A DNA stretch of 64,000 bases from Pelagibacteraceae bacterium AG-337-G06 (GCA_003282175.1 QBZX01000005.1:32705-96704), one strand, 5' to 3'. Counted from the first letter of the stretch, positions 37,238-46,728 are shown. The notes: a model not told the origin generated them from the letters alone. Program-made: numbers and translations.

Positions 37238-38544
37238 TTGATCTCATAATTGAAAACGGAAAAGTCGTATCGCACAATAAAGTTAGCAACACTGACATAG
37301 CAATTAAAAATGGAAAAATATTCAACATTGGCAACTTGAGTAAAGAAAAGTCAAAAGAAAGATTTAACGCCTCAGGACTTCACATTCTCCCAGGTGTTTT
37401 TGATACCCAAGTACATTTTAGGGAGCCAGGAAATACTAAAAAAGAAGACTTAAAATCAGGCAGCTATGCGGCAGTTACCGGGGGTGTTACGTCTGTATTT
37501 GATATGCCCAACAATAAGCCGAGTATTACAACAAAGTCATTATTTATAAAAAAATTAGGAATGGCAAAAAATAGAATGGTTTGCAATTACGCTTTTTACT
37601 TTGGTGCAGAGAAAGACAATATTGCTGAAATTAAAAAAGTTGAAAAGCTCAGAGGATGCTGTGGTGTAAAAGTATTTGTAGGATCATCCACAGGTACTTT
37701 ATTAGTATCAAATCATAAAGACATACAAAATATAATGAAAAATACTAAAAAAATGATTTCGTTCCATTCAGAAGATGAAGATCTTTTAAACATAAGAAAG
37801 AAATATATTAAAAACAATCAACCTAAGTCACATGAAGTGTGGAGAAATGTTGAAACTGCAATTAAATCGACAAAAAACCTTATTAAGTCTGCAAATTTAA
37901 CAAAAAAGAATATTCATATTTTACATATTACAACTGCTGATGAAGTAAAATTACTTTTAAGAAATAGAAAATATGTAACTTTTGAGGTGACTCCCCAACA
38001 CTTAGTTTTGTCATCACCTGATTGTTATAAAAAAATAGGCACTTACGCTCAAATGAATCCGCCAATAAGGGGAAATAAGCATAGGGCATATCTTAGAAAG
38101 ACTCTTAAAGAGGGTAAAATTGATGTTATTGGATCTGATCATGCTCCTCATTTAAAGTCTGAAAAAAATAAACCTTATCCAAATAGTCCCTCAGGAATGC
38201 CAGGTGTACAAACATTACTGCCTATTTTATTAAATGAAGTTTCAAAAAAAATGATTTCCATTATGGATGTTGTAAAATTGACTAGTTTCAACCCTAGAAG
38301 AATTTTCAAAATTAAGAATAAAGGTTTAATTAAGGTTGGTTTCGATGCAGATATTACTATTGTTGATTTAAAAAAAGTAAAGAAAGTACTTAATAGGGAC
38401 ATGAAAAGCAAATGTGGCTGGTCGCCATTTCACGGAGAAAAATTAACGGGTTGGCCTATTGGTACAATTGTTAATGGAAAAAAAGTTTTTTGGAATAATA
38501 AAATTGTAAAGAATGCTTATGGAAAGCCAATTGAGTTTAACTAA
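37234..38544 (+). CDS. pyrC: Dihydroorotase
   Basis: This class I dihydroorotase of pyrimidine synthesis has 436 residues. Motifs are F-D-T-Q-V-H-F-R-E-P-G near residue 60, N-N-K-P-S at the substrate loop, the carboxylated Lys in G-V-K-V-F-V-G, H-S-E and H-I-T metal-site strands, and the catalytic Asp in G-S-D-H-A-P-H. The first His of the usual H-x-H is Gln (Q-V-H), a variant I recall from other alphaproteobacterial members. A strong Shine-Dalgarno AAGGAG (37223-37228) sits five bases before the ATG, inside the preceding gene. Allantoinase is the main alternative, but no purine degradation genes are near. Confidence 0.88.
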   Translation: MIDLIIENGKVVSHNKVSNTDIAIKNGKIFNIGNLSKEKSKERFNASGLHILPGVFDTQVHFREPGNTKKEDLKSGSYAAVTGGVTSVFDMPNNKPSITTKSLFIKKLGMAKNRMVCNYAFYFGAEKDNIAEIKKVEKLRGCCGVKVFVGSSTGTLLVSNHKDIQNIMKNTKKMISFHSEDEDLLNIRKKYIKNNQPKSHEVWRNVETAIKSTKNLIKSANLTKKNIHILHITTADEVKLLLRNRKYVTFEVTPQHLVLSSPDCYKKIGTYAQMNPPIRGNKHRAYLRKTLKEGKIDVIGSDHAPHLKSEKNKPYPNSPSGMPGVQTLLPILLNEVSKKMISIMDVVKLTSFNPRRIFKIKNKGLIKVGFDADITIVDLKKVKKVLNRDMKSKCGWSPFHGEKLTGWPIGTIVNGKKVFWNNKIVKNAYGKPIEFN

Positions 38545-39317
38545 CTTTTGGCAATAAACGATGTATTTTTAAAACCAGGCTTACCATACTTCATTATTTT
38601 TCTGTCTAATGTTTTGATACGACCACCAGCATATCTTAAGATCGCATCCCCTGCAGCAATATCCCATTCCATTGTCTTGCCATGCCTTGGATAAATATTT
38701 GCAGTACCATCAGCTATATAACATAATTTAATTGAACTGCCTGTTCTAATAATCTTATTAGCATTAAATTTCTTAAATACAGCCCTTTTAGCTTCTAATA
38801 TCTTTTCTTTTGACAGACCATGGGAGCGACTAAACACCAAAATATTTTTCTTTCTTTTTTTAACTTTAATAACTTTTATATTTTTTAATTTTCCTTTTTG
38901 ATCAAATTTAGCAAAATATGATTTTTTGCCGTTTGTATAATAAAACTTATTCTTAGCTGGCATATAAATTAAACCATAAATAGGTCTTTTATTAATAATA
39001 AGAGCAATATTAACTGTAAATTCACCATTGCCCTTTAGAAATTCTTTGGTTCCATCTAGTGGGTCAACAAGCCAAAATATTTTTTTATTTTTAATATGAC
39101 TATTATCTAATTCTTCTGAAACTATAGGAACTTTTGGAAAATATTTTCTTAATCCTTTGCATATTATAGAGTTTGCTTTTAAATCCGCGTTAGTCACAGG
39201 ACTATTGTCTGATTTAAGCTTTTTAGTAACTTTTTTATCATAGATTCTTACAATTTCTTGTCCCGCATTAAATGCCAATGTAATTAATTTTTGGGATTTA
39301 TCGTCGTCTATAATCAT
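38541..39317 (-). CDS. cysQ: 3'(2'),5'-bisphosphate nucleotidase CysQ (inositol monophosphatase family)
   Basis: CysQ removes the 3'-phosphate of PAP/PAPS, recycling the by-product of sulfate assimilation. The 258 residues show S-D-N-S-P-V-T-N-A-D, V-S-E-E and the metal site D-P-L-D-G-T-K-E-F. The K-E-F-L-K-G-N-G-E-F-T-V-N-I-A-L-I extension is CysQ-specific and separates it from SuhB. The C-terminal W-D-I-A-A-G-D-A-I-L supplies the last metal ligand. It shares CTAA with pyrC and is divergent from mnmA. Confidence 0.92.
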   Translation of the reverse strand: MIIDDDKSQKLITLAFNAGQEIVRIYDKKVTKKLKSDNSPVTNADLKANSIICKGLRKYFPKVPIVSEELDNSHIKNKKIFWLVDPLDGTKEFLKGNGEFTVNIALIINKRPIYGLIYMPAKNKFYYTNGKKSYFAKFDQKGKLKNIKVIKVKKRKKNILVFSRSHGLSKEKILEAKRAVFKKFNANKIIRTGSSIKLCYIADGTANIYPRHGKTMEWDIAAGDAILRYAGGRIKTLDRKIMKYGKPGFKNTSFIAKS

Positions 39318-39390
39318 TTTCTAGTTAGTTTTTGTAGATTAGACAATATGACAAATATATTATACATACCAGTTGAATTTAATAACTATT

Positions 39391-40485
39391 ATGCAAAGTA
39401 CAACATCTGAAATAAGAAACAAAAAACCTACAGTTGTAGCGATGTCAGGAGGTGTAGACTCTTCTGTTGCTGCAGCCTTGATGAAGAAAGAAAATGAAAA
39501 TGTAATTGGAGTTACATTAAGGCTATATGATGAGAAGAAAATTTCTAAATCAAAATCCTGTTGCTCTGGCGCAGATATAATGGATGCTAAGAAGATTGCT
39601 AGCGACATAACTATCCCGCATTATGTTTTAGACTATGAGGAAATATTCAAAAAAAATGTAATACAGCCTTTTATCAATGACTACGAAAAGGGTCGTACCC
39701 CTATACCATGTATTAATTGCAATGAAAAAGTAAAATTTTTGGATCTCATTGAATTTGCAAAGAGTTTAAATGCAAAGAGTTTAGTAACTGGTCACTATAT
39801 AAAAAAAATTAAGGTGAACAATGAGTGGAGATTGTATATTCCAGAGGATACTGACCGCGATCAATCTTATTTTTTATTTACAACAAAAAAGAAGGATCTC
39901 GATTTTTTAGATTTTCCCCTTGGTTATCACAAGAAAGATGAAATAAGAAATATAGCGAAGAATCTGGATTTTCATTTACATAATAAAAAAGACAGTCAGG
40001 ATATTTGTTTTATTCCAGATGGCAATTATAAAGATTTTATTAAAGAGAGTGTTAAGAATTCAAAAGGAGACATTGTTGATACTGAAGGGAGAGTACTTAA
40101 TTCACATGAAGGTATTCACAATTTTACAGTTGGGCAAAGAAGAGGGTTAGGAGTTTCAGAGAAAAATCCTTTATATGTTAAAGAAATAATTTCAGAGAGA
40201 AATCGGGTTATAGTTGCTGAAAAAGAGAAAGTAAAATCTTCAACTATAATTGTTGATAGATTAAATCTTCTCACGGACATATCTGATCTCAATATATTAG
40301 TAAGAGTAAGGTCTACTGGAAACTTATTAAAATCAGTAATTGAAATACAATCAGATAATAAAGCCATAGTTAATTTGTCAAAACCAGAAAGTAGTGTCTC
40401 ACCTGGTCAAGCATGTGTTTTTTATTCTAAAGATGAATACGGAACACGTCTCTTGGGCGGCGGGTGGATCCAGTCGACAAACTAA
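39391..40485 (+). CDS. mnmA: tRNA-specific 2-thiouridylase MnmA
   Basis: MnmA places sulfur on U34 of tRNA-Lys, -Glu and -Gln using ATP and a persulfide relay. From the ATG at 39391 it has 364 residues: PP-loop A-M-S-G-G-V-D-S-S, the first catalytic Cys in P-C-I-N-C-N-E-K-V-K-F, the second in S-Q-D-I-C-F-I-P-D-G, and the G-Q-R-R-G-L-G and S-P-G-Q-A-C-V-F-Y motifs of the C-terminal domains. A TTG at 39373 would add six residues without support. TTGTAG (39332) and TATATT (39356) upstream could be its promoter. tRNA-Met follows. Confidence 0.95.
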   Translation: MQSTTSEIRNKKPTVVAMSGGVDSSVAAALMKKENENVIGVTLRLYDEKKISKSKSCCSGADIMDAKKIASDITIPHYVLDYEEIFKKNVIQPFINDYEKGRTPIPCINCNEKVKFLDLIEFAKSLNAKSLVTGHYIKKIKVNNEWRLYIPEDTDRDQSYFLFTTKKKDLDFLDFPLGYHKKDEIRNIAKNLDFHLHNKKDSQDICFIPDGNYKDFIKESVKNSKGDIVDTEGRVLNSHEGIHNFTVGQRRGLGVSEKNPLYVKEIISERNRVIVAEKEKVKSSTIIVDRLNLLTDISDLNILVRVRSTGNLLKSVIEIQSDNKAIVNLSKPESSVSPGQACVFYSKDEYGTRLLGGGWIQSTN

Positions 40486-40511
40486 TTAATTTGTATATGA
40501 TGGCATTCTTT

Positions 40512-40588
40512 GGCGGGGTAGCTCAGTTGGTTAGAGCGGAGGAATCATAATCCTTAGGTCGGGGGTTCAAATCCCTCTCCCGCTACCA
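40512..40588 (+). tRNA. tRNA-Met (anticodon CAT), elongator type
   Basis: A cloverleaf of 77 bases with encoded CCA. Acceptor GGCGGGG (40512-40518) pairs with TCCCGCT (40578-40584) using G-T pairs at the first and seventh positions. The anticodon stem GAGGA/TCCTT encloses ATCATAA with anticodon CAT. The D arm is GCTCAGTTGGTTAGAGC and the T arm GGGGGTTCAAATCCCTC. The G1-T72 pair and overall sequence resemble alphaproteobacterial elongator tRNA-Met; a true initiator would have a C1-A72 mismatch and three G-C pairs in the anticodon stem. A tRNA-Ile(CAT) read by lysidine is less likely. Confidence 0.93.
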
Positions 40589-40610
40589 AAGTAATTAATT
40601 AGAAAGTCTA

Positions 40611-41720
40611 TTATATATTAAGGTATTCAGAAATTTTTGCATTCCAAGAGTATTCTTTTCTTGCTCTTTCTCTTCCATTTTTTCCCAATTCAACTCTCAA
40701 TTCTTTATTACTAAGTAATTTATCAATATTTTTAGTAATGCTAGCTTGATTACCCTCTTCGCATAATAATCCCGTTTTGTTATCGACAACCGCATCTGAT
40801 ATGCCTCCACTTAGAGTTCCAATACTAGCAATTCCATGAAAGGCAGCATCAATAAACACCATACCAAATCCTTCAATAGACTCTCCAACCTTACTTGGAG
40901 TCATTATAAATAAGTCAGAACTTTGTAAAACTAATGACTTTTCTGGTTCAGTAATCCAACCAAGAAACACAACATTCTTTTCAAGTTTCAGCATTCTTAC
41001 ATATTTTTTAATTTCATCCAAGTATGGCCCTTTACCTGCAACCAGATATAGCATATTAGGAAATTTTGATTTTAATTTTGATATTGCGTTTATGACAAAT
41101 TTGTGACCTTTTCTTTTTTCCACTCTAGCAAGAGTTGTAATAATAGGAGATGCATCTCTAATAATTTTTTTAACATTACCCCTATCTTCATCACTAATAA
41201 AATCTTCATAGACATCAATTCCTGGATGAATAATTTTAATTTTATCAGAACTTATTTTTAATGATGCTATCATTAGATCTCTTGTATAGGCAGAATTAGC
41301 AGCAATTTTATTACAATTTGCATAAGATTTAATTATCCGTCTTTTTTTAATATTTAAATAAGCATAAAAGTTATCGAAATATTTTTTTGGTATTTCAGTG
41401 CCATGCGCTAGTACAATTATTTTTACCTTTACTTTTTTTAAATATTCAACGCTTTTCCATGAGTCTGCATAAATAGCTTCGATATTATTACTAGCTATAA
41501 TTTTTTTTAAATAAATTGCTTTACGTCTTCGTCTATATGGCTTCCAACCAGAGAACCGTTTTATTTTATATTTTTTATTCTTATCATCTAAAGTTTTTTT
41601 TCCATCAGACAAAACTAGCACGTCCTTACCTGCAGTACTCATAGCTTCAGCCATGCCTGTCATCAAGGACTCAATCCCTCCAATTTTAGGAAAAAAACAT
41701 TGCGTTGTGATAATAATCAC
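40611..41720 (-). CDS. Glycosyltransferase family 4 protein
   Basis: This is a GT-B retaining glycosyltransferase, about 369 residues from the GTG at 41720. The acceptor-domain start I-I-I-T-T-Q-C-F-F-P-K-I-G-G-I-E and the donor-domain L-A-R-V-E-K-R-K-G-H-K and E-G-F-G-M-V-F-I-D-A-A motifs (E-x7-E) are typical of GT4. A TTG at 41786 opens the same frame but would overlap the upstream thioredoxin-like gene and adds 22 residues that do not look like a domain; the GTG lies ten bases past that gene's stop. The sugar and acceptor are unknown, with LPS or capsule likely. Confidence 0.86.
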   Translation of the reverse strand: MIIITTQCFFPKIGGIESLMTGMAEAMSTAGKDVLVLSDGKKTLDDKNKKYKIKRFSGWKPYRRRRKAIYLKKIIASNNIEAIYADSWKSVEYLKKVKVKIIVLAHGTEIPKKYFDNFYAYLNIKKRRIIKSYANCNKIAANSAYTRDLMIASLKISSDKIKIIHPGIDVYEDFISDEDRGNVKKIIRDASPIITTLARVEKRKGHKFVINAISKLKSKFPNMLYLVAGKGPYLDEIKKYVRMLKLEKNVVFLGWITEPEKSLVLQSSDLFIMTPSKVGESIEGFGMVFIDAAFHGIASIGTLSGGISDAVVDNKTGLLCEEGNQASITKNIDKLLSNKELRVELGKNGRERARKEYSWNAKISEYLNI

Positions 41721-41730
41721 AGATAAAAAT

Positions 41731-42291
41731 CTATTCTTTCCATTTGATGGAACAACCAATGCTTGGTATTTGATCTTTTGGGCCAATTCCTGTCTCTGCT
41801 ATCTGTAACATTGCCTCAAGAAGTTCTTTTTTTGCATTTGGTATTAATTGTTGCTGCGAAGCCTCAAGCCTGCCTCGATATTGAAGTTCATTTTTATTAT
41901 TGAAACCAAAAAAATCAGGAGTGCAGACTGCATCATACGTTCTGCCAGTATTTTGCGTTTCGTCATAAACGTAAGGAAAAGTGAATTTATTATTTTTCGC
42001 AAAAAGTTTCATATTTTCAAATGAATCTTCTGCTCCATATTTAGGATCATTGACGTCATTAGACATGATAGCAATTATGCCAATACCTCTATTTTTAATT
42101 AAATTACAATCTTCAACTATTCTTCCAATTACTGATTTCACGTAAGGACAATGATTGCAGATGAACATAATTAAGGTGCCGTTAGTTCCTTTAATATCAT
42201 CAAATCGGTAATTTTTACCGTCTGTGCCAAGTAAATTAAAGTCAGGTGCGTTCCAACCAAAATCACAAATAGGTGTTTTTAATGCAACCAT
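41731..42291 (-). CDS. Thioredoxin-fold protein (AhpC/TSA or ResA-like)
   Basis: This 186-residue protein has a thioredoxin fold with a C-x-x-C-type site in F-I-C-N-H-C-P-Y-V-K, just after strand T-L-I-M-F. The N-terminal A-P-D-F-N-L-L-G-T-D-G is typical of AhpC/TSA-type domains. The C-N-H-C-P-Y-V motif defines a large family often annotated as thioredoxin-family or peroxiredoxin-like protein with unclear substrate. There is no signal peptide, so it is probably cytoplasmic. The glycosyltransferase gene starts ten bases past its stop on the same strand. It is divergent from the carbonic-anhydrase-like gene. Confidence 0.88.
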   Translation of the reverse strand: MVALKTPICDFGWNAPDFNLLGTDGKNYRFDDIKGTNGTLIMFICNHCPYVKSVIGRIVEDCNLIKNRGIGIIAIMSNDVNDPKYGAEDSFENMKLFAKNNKFTFPYVYDETQNTGRTYDAVCTPDFFGFNNKNELQYRGRLEASQQQLIPNAKKELLEAMLQIAETGIGPKDQIPSIGCSIKWKE

Positions 42292-42359
42292 AATTCTCTT
42301 CAGTTTTTGTCGATAAAAGATACTATATATTTAAACAATATTTTATTAAATAAAAACAT

Positions 42360-42890
42360 ATGATTTACTCACTTGGCGATAAACAATTAAACAGAGACAA
42401 TTTAGATTTTTGGGTTGCGCCCAATGCAGCGATAATTGGTGATGTAACATTTAAAAAAAGTGCGAGCGTATGGTTTGGCGCTATATTAAGAGGTGACAAT
42501 GATCCAATTATTTTAGGTGAAAATTCTAATATTCAAGATAATTCTGTTTGCCACACAGACGATGGAATGCCTCTTACAATTGGTGATAATGTTACTGTTG
42601 GCCATAAAGTCATTCTACATAGTTGTACTGTTGGAAATAACTCACTTATAGGAATGGGATCCACTATTTTGAATAAAGCTAAAATTGGAAATAATTGTTT
42701 GGTTGGCGCAAATTCACTTGTAACTGAGGGAAAAGAGTTCCCAGATAATTCACTAATTGTTGGTTCGCCTGCAAAAGTAAAACGAGAGTTGACAGATATG
42801 GAAAAAAAGATAATTGAATTAAGTGCTTTGCACTACGTTGAAAATATGAAAAAATTTAGAGATACTTTAAAAGAAGACAATATTGAATGA
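42360..42890 (+). CDS. Gamma-class carbonic anhydrase-like protein (YrdA/CaiE family)
   Basis: This is a left-handed parallel beta-helix protein of 176 residues with hexapeptide repeats (I-G-D-V-T-F, I-L-G-E-N-S, I-G-D-N-V-T, I-G-N-N). The three zinc histidines are His65 (V-C-H-T-D), His82 (V-G-H) and His87 (I-L-H-S), the gamma-CA arrangement. It may hydrate CO2 or act as a metal-bound acyl-CoA-linked protein; in E. coli the homologue CaiE sits in the carnitine operon, which is worth noting given the carnitine genes in this window. The stop overlaps the following GMC gene by four bases. Confidence 0.88.
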   Translation: MIYSLGDKQLNRDNLDFWVAPNAAIIGDVTFKKSASVWFGAILRGDNDPIILGENSNIQDNSVCHTDDGMPLTIGDNVTVGHKVILHSCTVGNNSLIGMGSTILNKAKIGNNCLVGANSLVTEGKEFPDNSLIVGSPAKVKRELTDMEKKIIELSALHYVENMKKFRDTLKEDNIE

Positions 42891-44548
42891 ATACTTTTGA
42901 CTATATAATTGCTGGTGCAGGTTCAGCTGGTTGCGTTTTAGCGAATAGACTTTCTAAAGATCCTAATACAAAGGTTCTTTTAATCGAGGCAGGGGGAACC
43001 ACATGGCATCCATTTGTCAAAATGCCAGCAGGCGTACTTGAGCTAATTTCTGGCGAAGGTGCTGGTAAATTTTACAATTATGGATACTGGACAGAGGGTC
43101 AACCACATCTAAATAATAGAAAACTTTTTTTCCCACGAGGTAAGGGCCTGGGGGGTTCAAGCAATATAAATGGAATGCTGTATGTAAGAGGTCACTCACG
43201 TGATTATGATATTTGGAGACAGCTTGGCAATGAAGGATGGTCATATGAGGAAGTGTTACCCTATTTTAAAAGAGCTGAAAAAAATGAAAATGGATCATCA
43301 GAATTCCATGGAAGTGATGGAGAGTTAAGTGTACAAAACCCAGTGTTTGAAAATAATCCTCTACATAGATGTTTTTTAAATGCTGGCAAAGAAGCAGGCT
43401 ATAAATATATTGAAGACATTAACGAATATGATAATGAAGGTTTTGGACCATGTCCTCAGACGATTTCAAAAGGCTACAGAGCAAGTACTAGCTTTTCATT
43501 TTTAAATCCTATTAAAGATAGAAAAAATTTAACGATTGCAACTAATTCAACAACTAACAAATTATTATTTGAAGGCACGAAATGTGTTGGACTTGAGTAT
43601 TTAAAAGGAAAAGAAGTTATAAAAGCTTATGCAGAAAGAGAAGTAATTGTATGTGGAGGTGCCATTAACTCACCTCAAATACTACAACTCTCAGGAATAG
43701 GTAAAGGGGACTACTTAAAAAAATGGGGGTTAAAAGTTGTAGCAGATCTTCCTGGAGTAGGTGAAAACTTACAAGATCATTTAGATGTATTATCTCATTA
43801 TGAGTGTACGCAGCCAGTAACGGAAGCGAAATATACTGCTGGTGGGCTTGCAGTGTTTAGAATGGCTTCAATTTTAGCTCAATGGATGATAACTAAAAAA
43901 GGACCAGGAAATGATATTGGTTTATCAGGTGTATCATTTTTAAAAACGGATGACACACTCGACCTTCCAGATATTCAAATGCATTTTATTGGATCACTTT
44001 TAAAAGATCATGGAAAAACAAGACCTGACTCACATGCGTTTAGTAATCACGTATGCATGCTAAGACCAGAAAGTAGGGGCTATATTGCTCTAAAATCCCT
44101 TGACCCAACAGTTCCTCCAATTATACAGCCAAATTATTTTGCAACTCAAAAAGATCGAGACACTCTTATAAAAGGAGTAAAAATGTCTCGAGAAATAATG
44201 AATCAGCCTGCTTTTGACGAATACCGTGGAAAAGAAATGACGCCTGGTGTTCATGTTCAAACAGATGCTGAAATTGAAGAATTTATAAGAAATGCCGCAG
44301 AAACAATTTATCATCCAGTTGGCACCTGTAAAATGGGTAGTGATGAATTTGCAGTTGTAGACGATAAATTAAGAGTTAGAGGAGTAGAAAATTTAAGAGT
44401 CATTGATGCGTCTGTAATGCCAACACTAATTGGTGGAAATACAAATGCACCAACTATAATGATAGCTGATAAAATATCTGACCATATTCTTGGAAATGAG
44501 TTTCTACCACCACAGCACGTAAGTTACAAAGAAAATAACGCTGCATAA
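42887..44548 (+). CDS. GMC-family FAD-dependent alcohol dehydrogenase
   Basis: This 553-residue GMC oxidoreductase has the FAD fold I-A-G-A-G-S-A-G-C-V-L, the R-G-K-G-L-G-G-S-S-N-I-N-G loop, G-V-G-E-N-L-Q-D-H, the catalytic-His segment Y-H-P-V-G-T-C-K-M-G and D-A-S-V-M-P. It is related to the enzyme at 8.8-10.4 kb but lacks the BetA-like Y-E-T-E-P-E-P-F block, reading Y-G-Y-W-T-E-G-Q-P-H instead, so it resembles general aliphatic or polyethylene-glycol type alcohol dehydrogenases. The substrate is unknown. It sits between a gamma-CA gene and a penicillin-acylase-type gene, with a two-base gap to the latter. Confidence 0.86.
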   Translation: MNTFDYIIAGAGSAGCVLANRLSKDPNTKVLLIEAGGTTWHPFVKMPAGVLELISGEGAGKFYNYGYWTEGQPHLNNRKLFFPRGKGLGGSSNINGMLYVRGHSRDYDIWRQLGNEGWSYEEVLPYFKRAEKNENGSSEFHGSDGELSVQNPVFENNPLHRCFLNAGKEAGYKYIEDINEYDNEGFGPCPQTISKGYRASTSFSFLNPIKDRKNLTIATNSTTNKLLFEGTKCVGLEYLKGKEVIKAYAEREVIVCGGAINSPQILQLSGIGKGDYLKKWGLKVVADLPGVGENLQDHLDVLSHYECTQPVTEAKYTAGGLAVFRMASILAQWMITKKGPGNDIGLSGVSFLKTDDTLDLPDIQMHFIGSLLKDHGKTRPDSHAFSNHVCMLRPESRGYIALKSLDPTVPPIIQPNYFATQKDRDTLIKGVKMSREIMNQPAFDEYRGKEMTPGVHVQTDAEIEEFIRNAAETIYHPVGTCKMGSDEFAVVDDKLRVRGVENLRVIDASVMPTLIGGNTNAPTIMIADKISDHILGNEFLPPQHVSYKENNAA

Positions 44549-44550
44549 TT

Positions 44551-46728
44551 TTGAATAAATTATTATTTTCAATACTTGGAATAGCACTAGTATTTGTTTT
44601 AACACTGATATTTGTTAATCAATATAATACTAGAAATTTTGCACAAACTAGTTTTATAGAAATAGAAAAAAAATATATTTATAAGATTGAAAGAGATCAA
44701 TTCGGAGTTCCTCATGTTTATGGGGATACTGACAAAGACGCTGCATTCGCATTTGCTTATGCACAAGCAGAGGATGATTTAGAGCATGTAGAGATGATGA
44801 TTAAAATGTCTCGTGGCGAGCTTTCAAATTTAAATTTCAATTCGAAGACATTCTCAGCCATTTACTCACTTATTACTGGCGATGGTGATATAATGGAAAA
44901 TATAGATGCAATTCAAGGAGTAGAATTAGATTTTTTATTTAAGTTTTTTAATATTCATGAAACTGTTAATAAAAAAATTACAGAAATTCCAGAGGAGACG
45001 ATTAACTATATAAGAGGTTATGCAGATGGACTTAACTATTATGCTGCAAAAAATCCTAACTTAGTTGATCAATCTTTATATCCGGCTACTGTAAGTGATT
45101 TAGTTGCTGGAATGACATTTCGAATGCCGTTGTTTTATGGCATAGATCATTCAATCGCTGAACTTATTAATTTAATGGATGATCAAGAGGAAGAAGTTGC
45201 AACAAACATGAACGCATTATCCGATAATCCAATAGTTGCAAGCATAAATACTTACTTTAAACCATCAGGTTCAAACGCATTTGCTGTTTCCAAAAATAGA
45301 TCACAAGATAATGAGACAATGCTTGTTATTAATTCACACCAGCCATTGACGGGCCCAGTTGCTTGGTATGAAATACATATAAAAAGTGGAGAAGGCTTAA
45401 ACATCATGGGCGGTACTTTTCCAGGATCACCATTTGTGCATGTTGGCTTTAATGAATTTCTCGGGTGGGGAGCTACAGTAAATCAGCCAGATTTATCTGA
45501 TATTTATGAAATAAAACTTAATCCAGAGAACAAAAATCAGTATGAATTAGATGGCAAGTGGGTAAACTTCACCGAAACGGATCAAACTTTTAAAGTTAAA
45601 TTGTTTGGCCCCTTCAGTATTACATATTCTACTAAAATGTACCATTCGAAACATGGACCGGTTTTGAAAGACGATAACAAAGCCTTTGCACTTCGGTTTG
45701 TAGGAATGAATGATGTCAACCACTCAACGGCATGGCTTAAAATGAATAAATCAAAAAATATTGATGAATGGCTTAATGCATTAAGAATGGAACAGCTAGC
45801 TAGTTTGAATTTAGTTTACGCTGATAAGGATGATAATATCTTTTTTGTTCATAATGCCAAGTCGCCGGTAAGAGACCCAAACTATGATTGGAAGCAAGTG
45901 GTTCCTGGAAATAAAAGTGAATTAATCTGGACAGATTTTCATCCCTTTGAAAGTGTGCCTCAGATCTTGAACCCAAGCTCCGGCTATATTTTTAGTACCA
46001 ATCAAAATCCTTTTTTTGTTACAGCTAAGGAAGATAACTTATCTTTATCTAACTTCAATCCAACCATGGGCTTTCAAACACGAACAACAAATAGAGCGTA
46101 TAGAGCATATGAACTCCTTGATGCCGACAAATCAATATCATTCAGTGAACTTGATAAATACAAACATGACAATAAGTTCTCCTATAACTCAAGACAATAC
46201 AAATTCATGGAAGAAATTTTCAATCATGAATTTTCAGAAAATAAATTAAAAAATGCTCAAGAATTTTTAAGAGATTGGGATTTAGGCACTGACACAAATA
46301 ACTTACATGCTGCTTTTGGGGTTTGCATTTTGTCTCCTGAATGGTTAGCAGAAATAACAAGAAAGCTACGTCCTGATCCAATCGAAATCTTTATAAATTG
46401 CGTTGATGAATTTGAAAAAAACTTTGGGACATTAAGTGTAAAATGGAGTGATGTTAATTTCTTAGAAAGAGGTTCAAACTTAGTTCATGTTCAAGGAGGG
46501 CCGGACGTTTTAAGGGCAATTTATGCTCCTCGAAGCGAAGATGGTATACTTAAAGCTGTTGCTGGAGATGGACTTTATATCTATGTAAAATGGGATGAAA
46601 ATAAAAAACAGGTTTCGAAAAGTATTCATCAATTTGGAAGCGCTACAGTGAACATGGGTTCCCCGCACTATGATGATCAAATTAATTTATTTGCAAGTGA
46701 AAAGCTTAAAGATACGTTCTTTAATTGA
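44551..46728 (+). CDS. Penicillin acylase-family Ntn hydrolase
   Basis: This is a 725-residue precursor of an N-terminal-nucleophile amidohydrolase. A hydrophobic N-terminal segment (about 4-23) gives a membrane anchor or signal. The alpha-chain motif R-D-Q-F-G-V-P-H-V-Y-G-D-T and the processing site P-S-G|S-N-A-F (Ser241 becoming the beta-chain nucleophile) are clear, as are the later P-G-S-P-F-V-H-V-G, G-W-G-A-T and H-G-P-V motifs. Family members cleave beta-lactam side chains, acyl-homoserine lactones or other N-acyl amides. I cannot choose among them. The start is TTG at 44551, two bases after the GMC stop. Confidence 0.9.
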   Translation: MNKLLFSILGIALVFVLTLIFVNQYNTRNFAQTSFIEIEKKYIYKIERDQFGVPHVYGDTDKDAAFAFAYAQAEDDLEHVEMMIKMSRGELSNLNFNSKTFSAIYSLITGDGDIMENIDAIQGVELDFLFKFFNIHETVNKKITEIPEETINYIRGYADGLNYYAAKNPNLVDQSLYPATVSDLVAGMTFRMPLFYGIDHSIAELINLMDDQEEEVATNMNALSDNPIVASINTYFKPSGSNAFAVSKNRSQDNETMLVINSHQPLTGPVAWYEIHIKSGEGLNIMGGTFPGSPFVHVGFNEFLGWGATVNQPDLSDIYEIKLNPENKNQYELDGKWVNFTETDQTFKVKLFGPFSITYSTKMYHSKHGPVLKDDNKAFALRFVGMNDVNHSTAWLKMNKSKNIDEWLNALRMEQLASLNLVYADKDDNIFFVHNAKSPVRDPNYDWKQVVPGNKSELIWTDFHPFESVPQILNPSSGYIFSTNQNPFFVTAKEDNLSLSNFNPTMGFQTRTTNRAYRAYELLDADKSISFSELDKYKHDNKFSYNSRQYKFMEEIFNHEFSENKLKNAQEFLRDWDLGTDTNNLHAAFGVCILSPEWLAEITRKLRPDPIEIFINCVDEFEKNFGTLSVKWSDVNFLERGSNLVHVQGGPDVLRAIYAPRSEDGILKAVAGDGLYIYVKWDENKKQVSKSIHQFGSATVNMGSPHYDDQINLFASEKLKDTFFN

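Noticed and set aside
42887..44548. Second GMC enzyme as choline dehydrogenase
   Set aside because: It lacks the BetA-like Y-E-T-E-P-E-P-F and G-A-E-W-L-F stretches seen in the 8.8-kb homologue.
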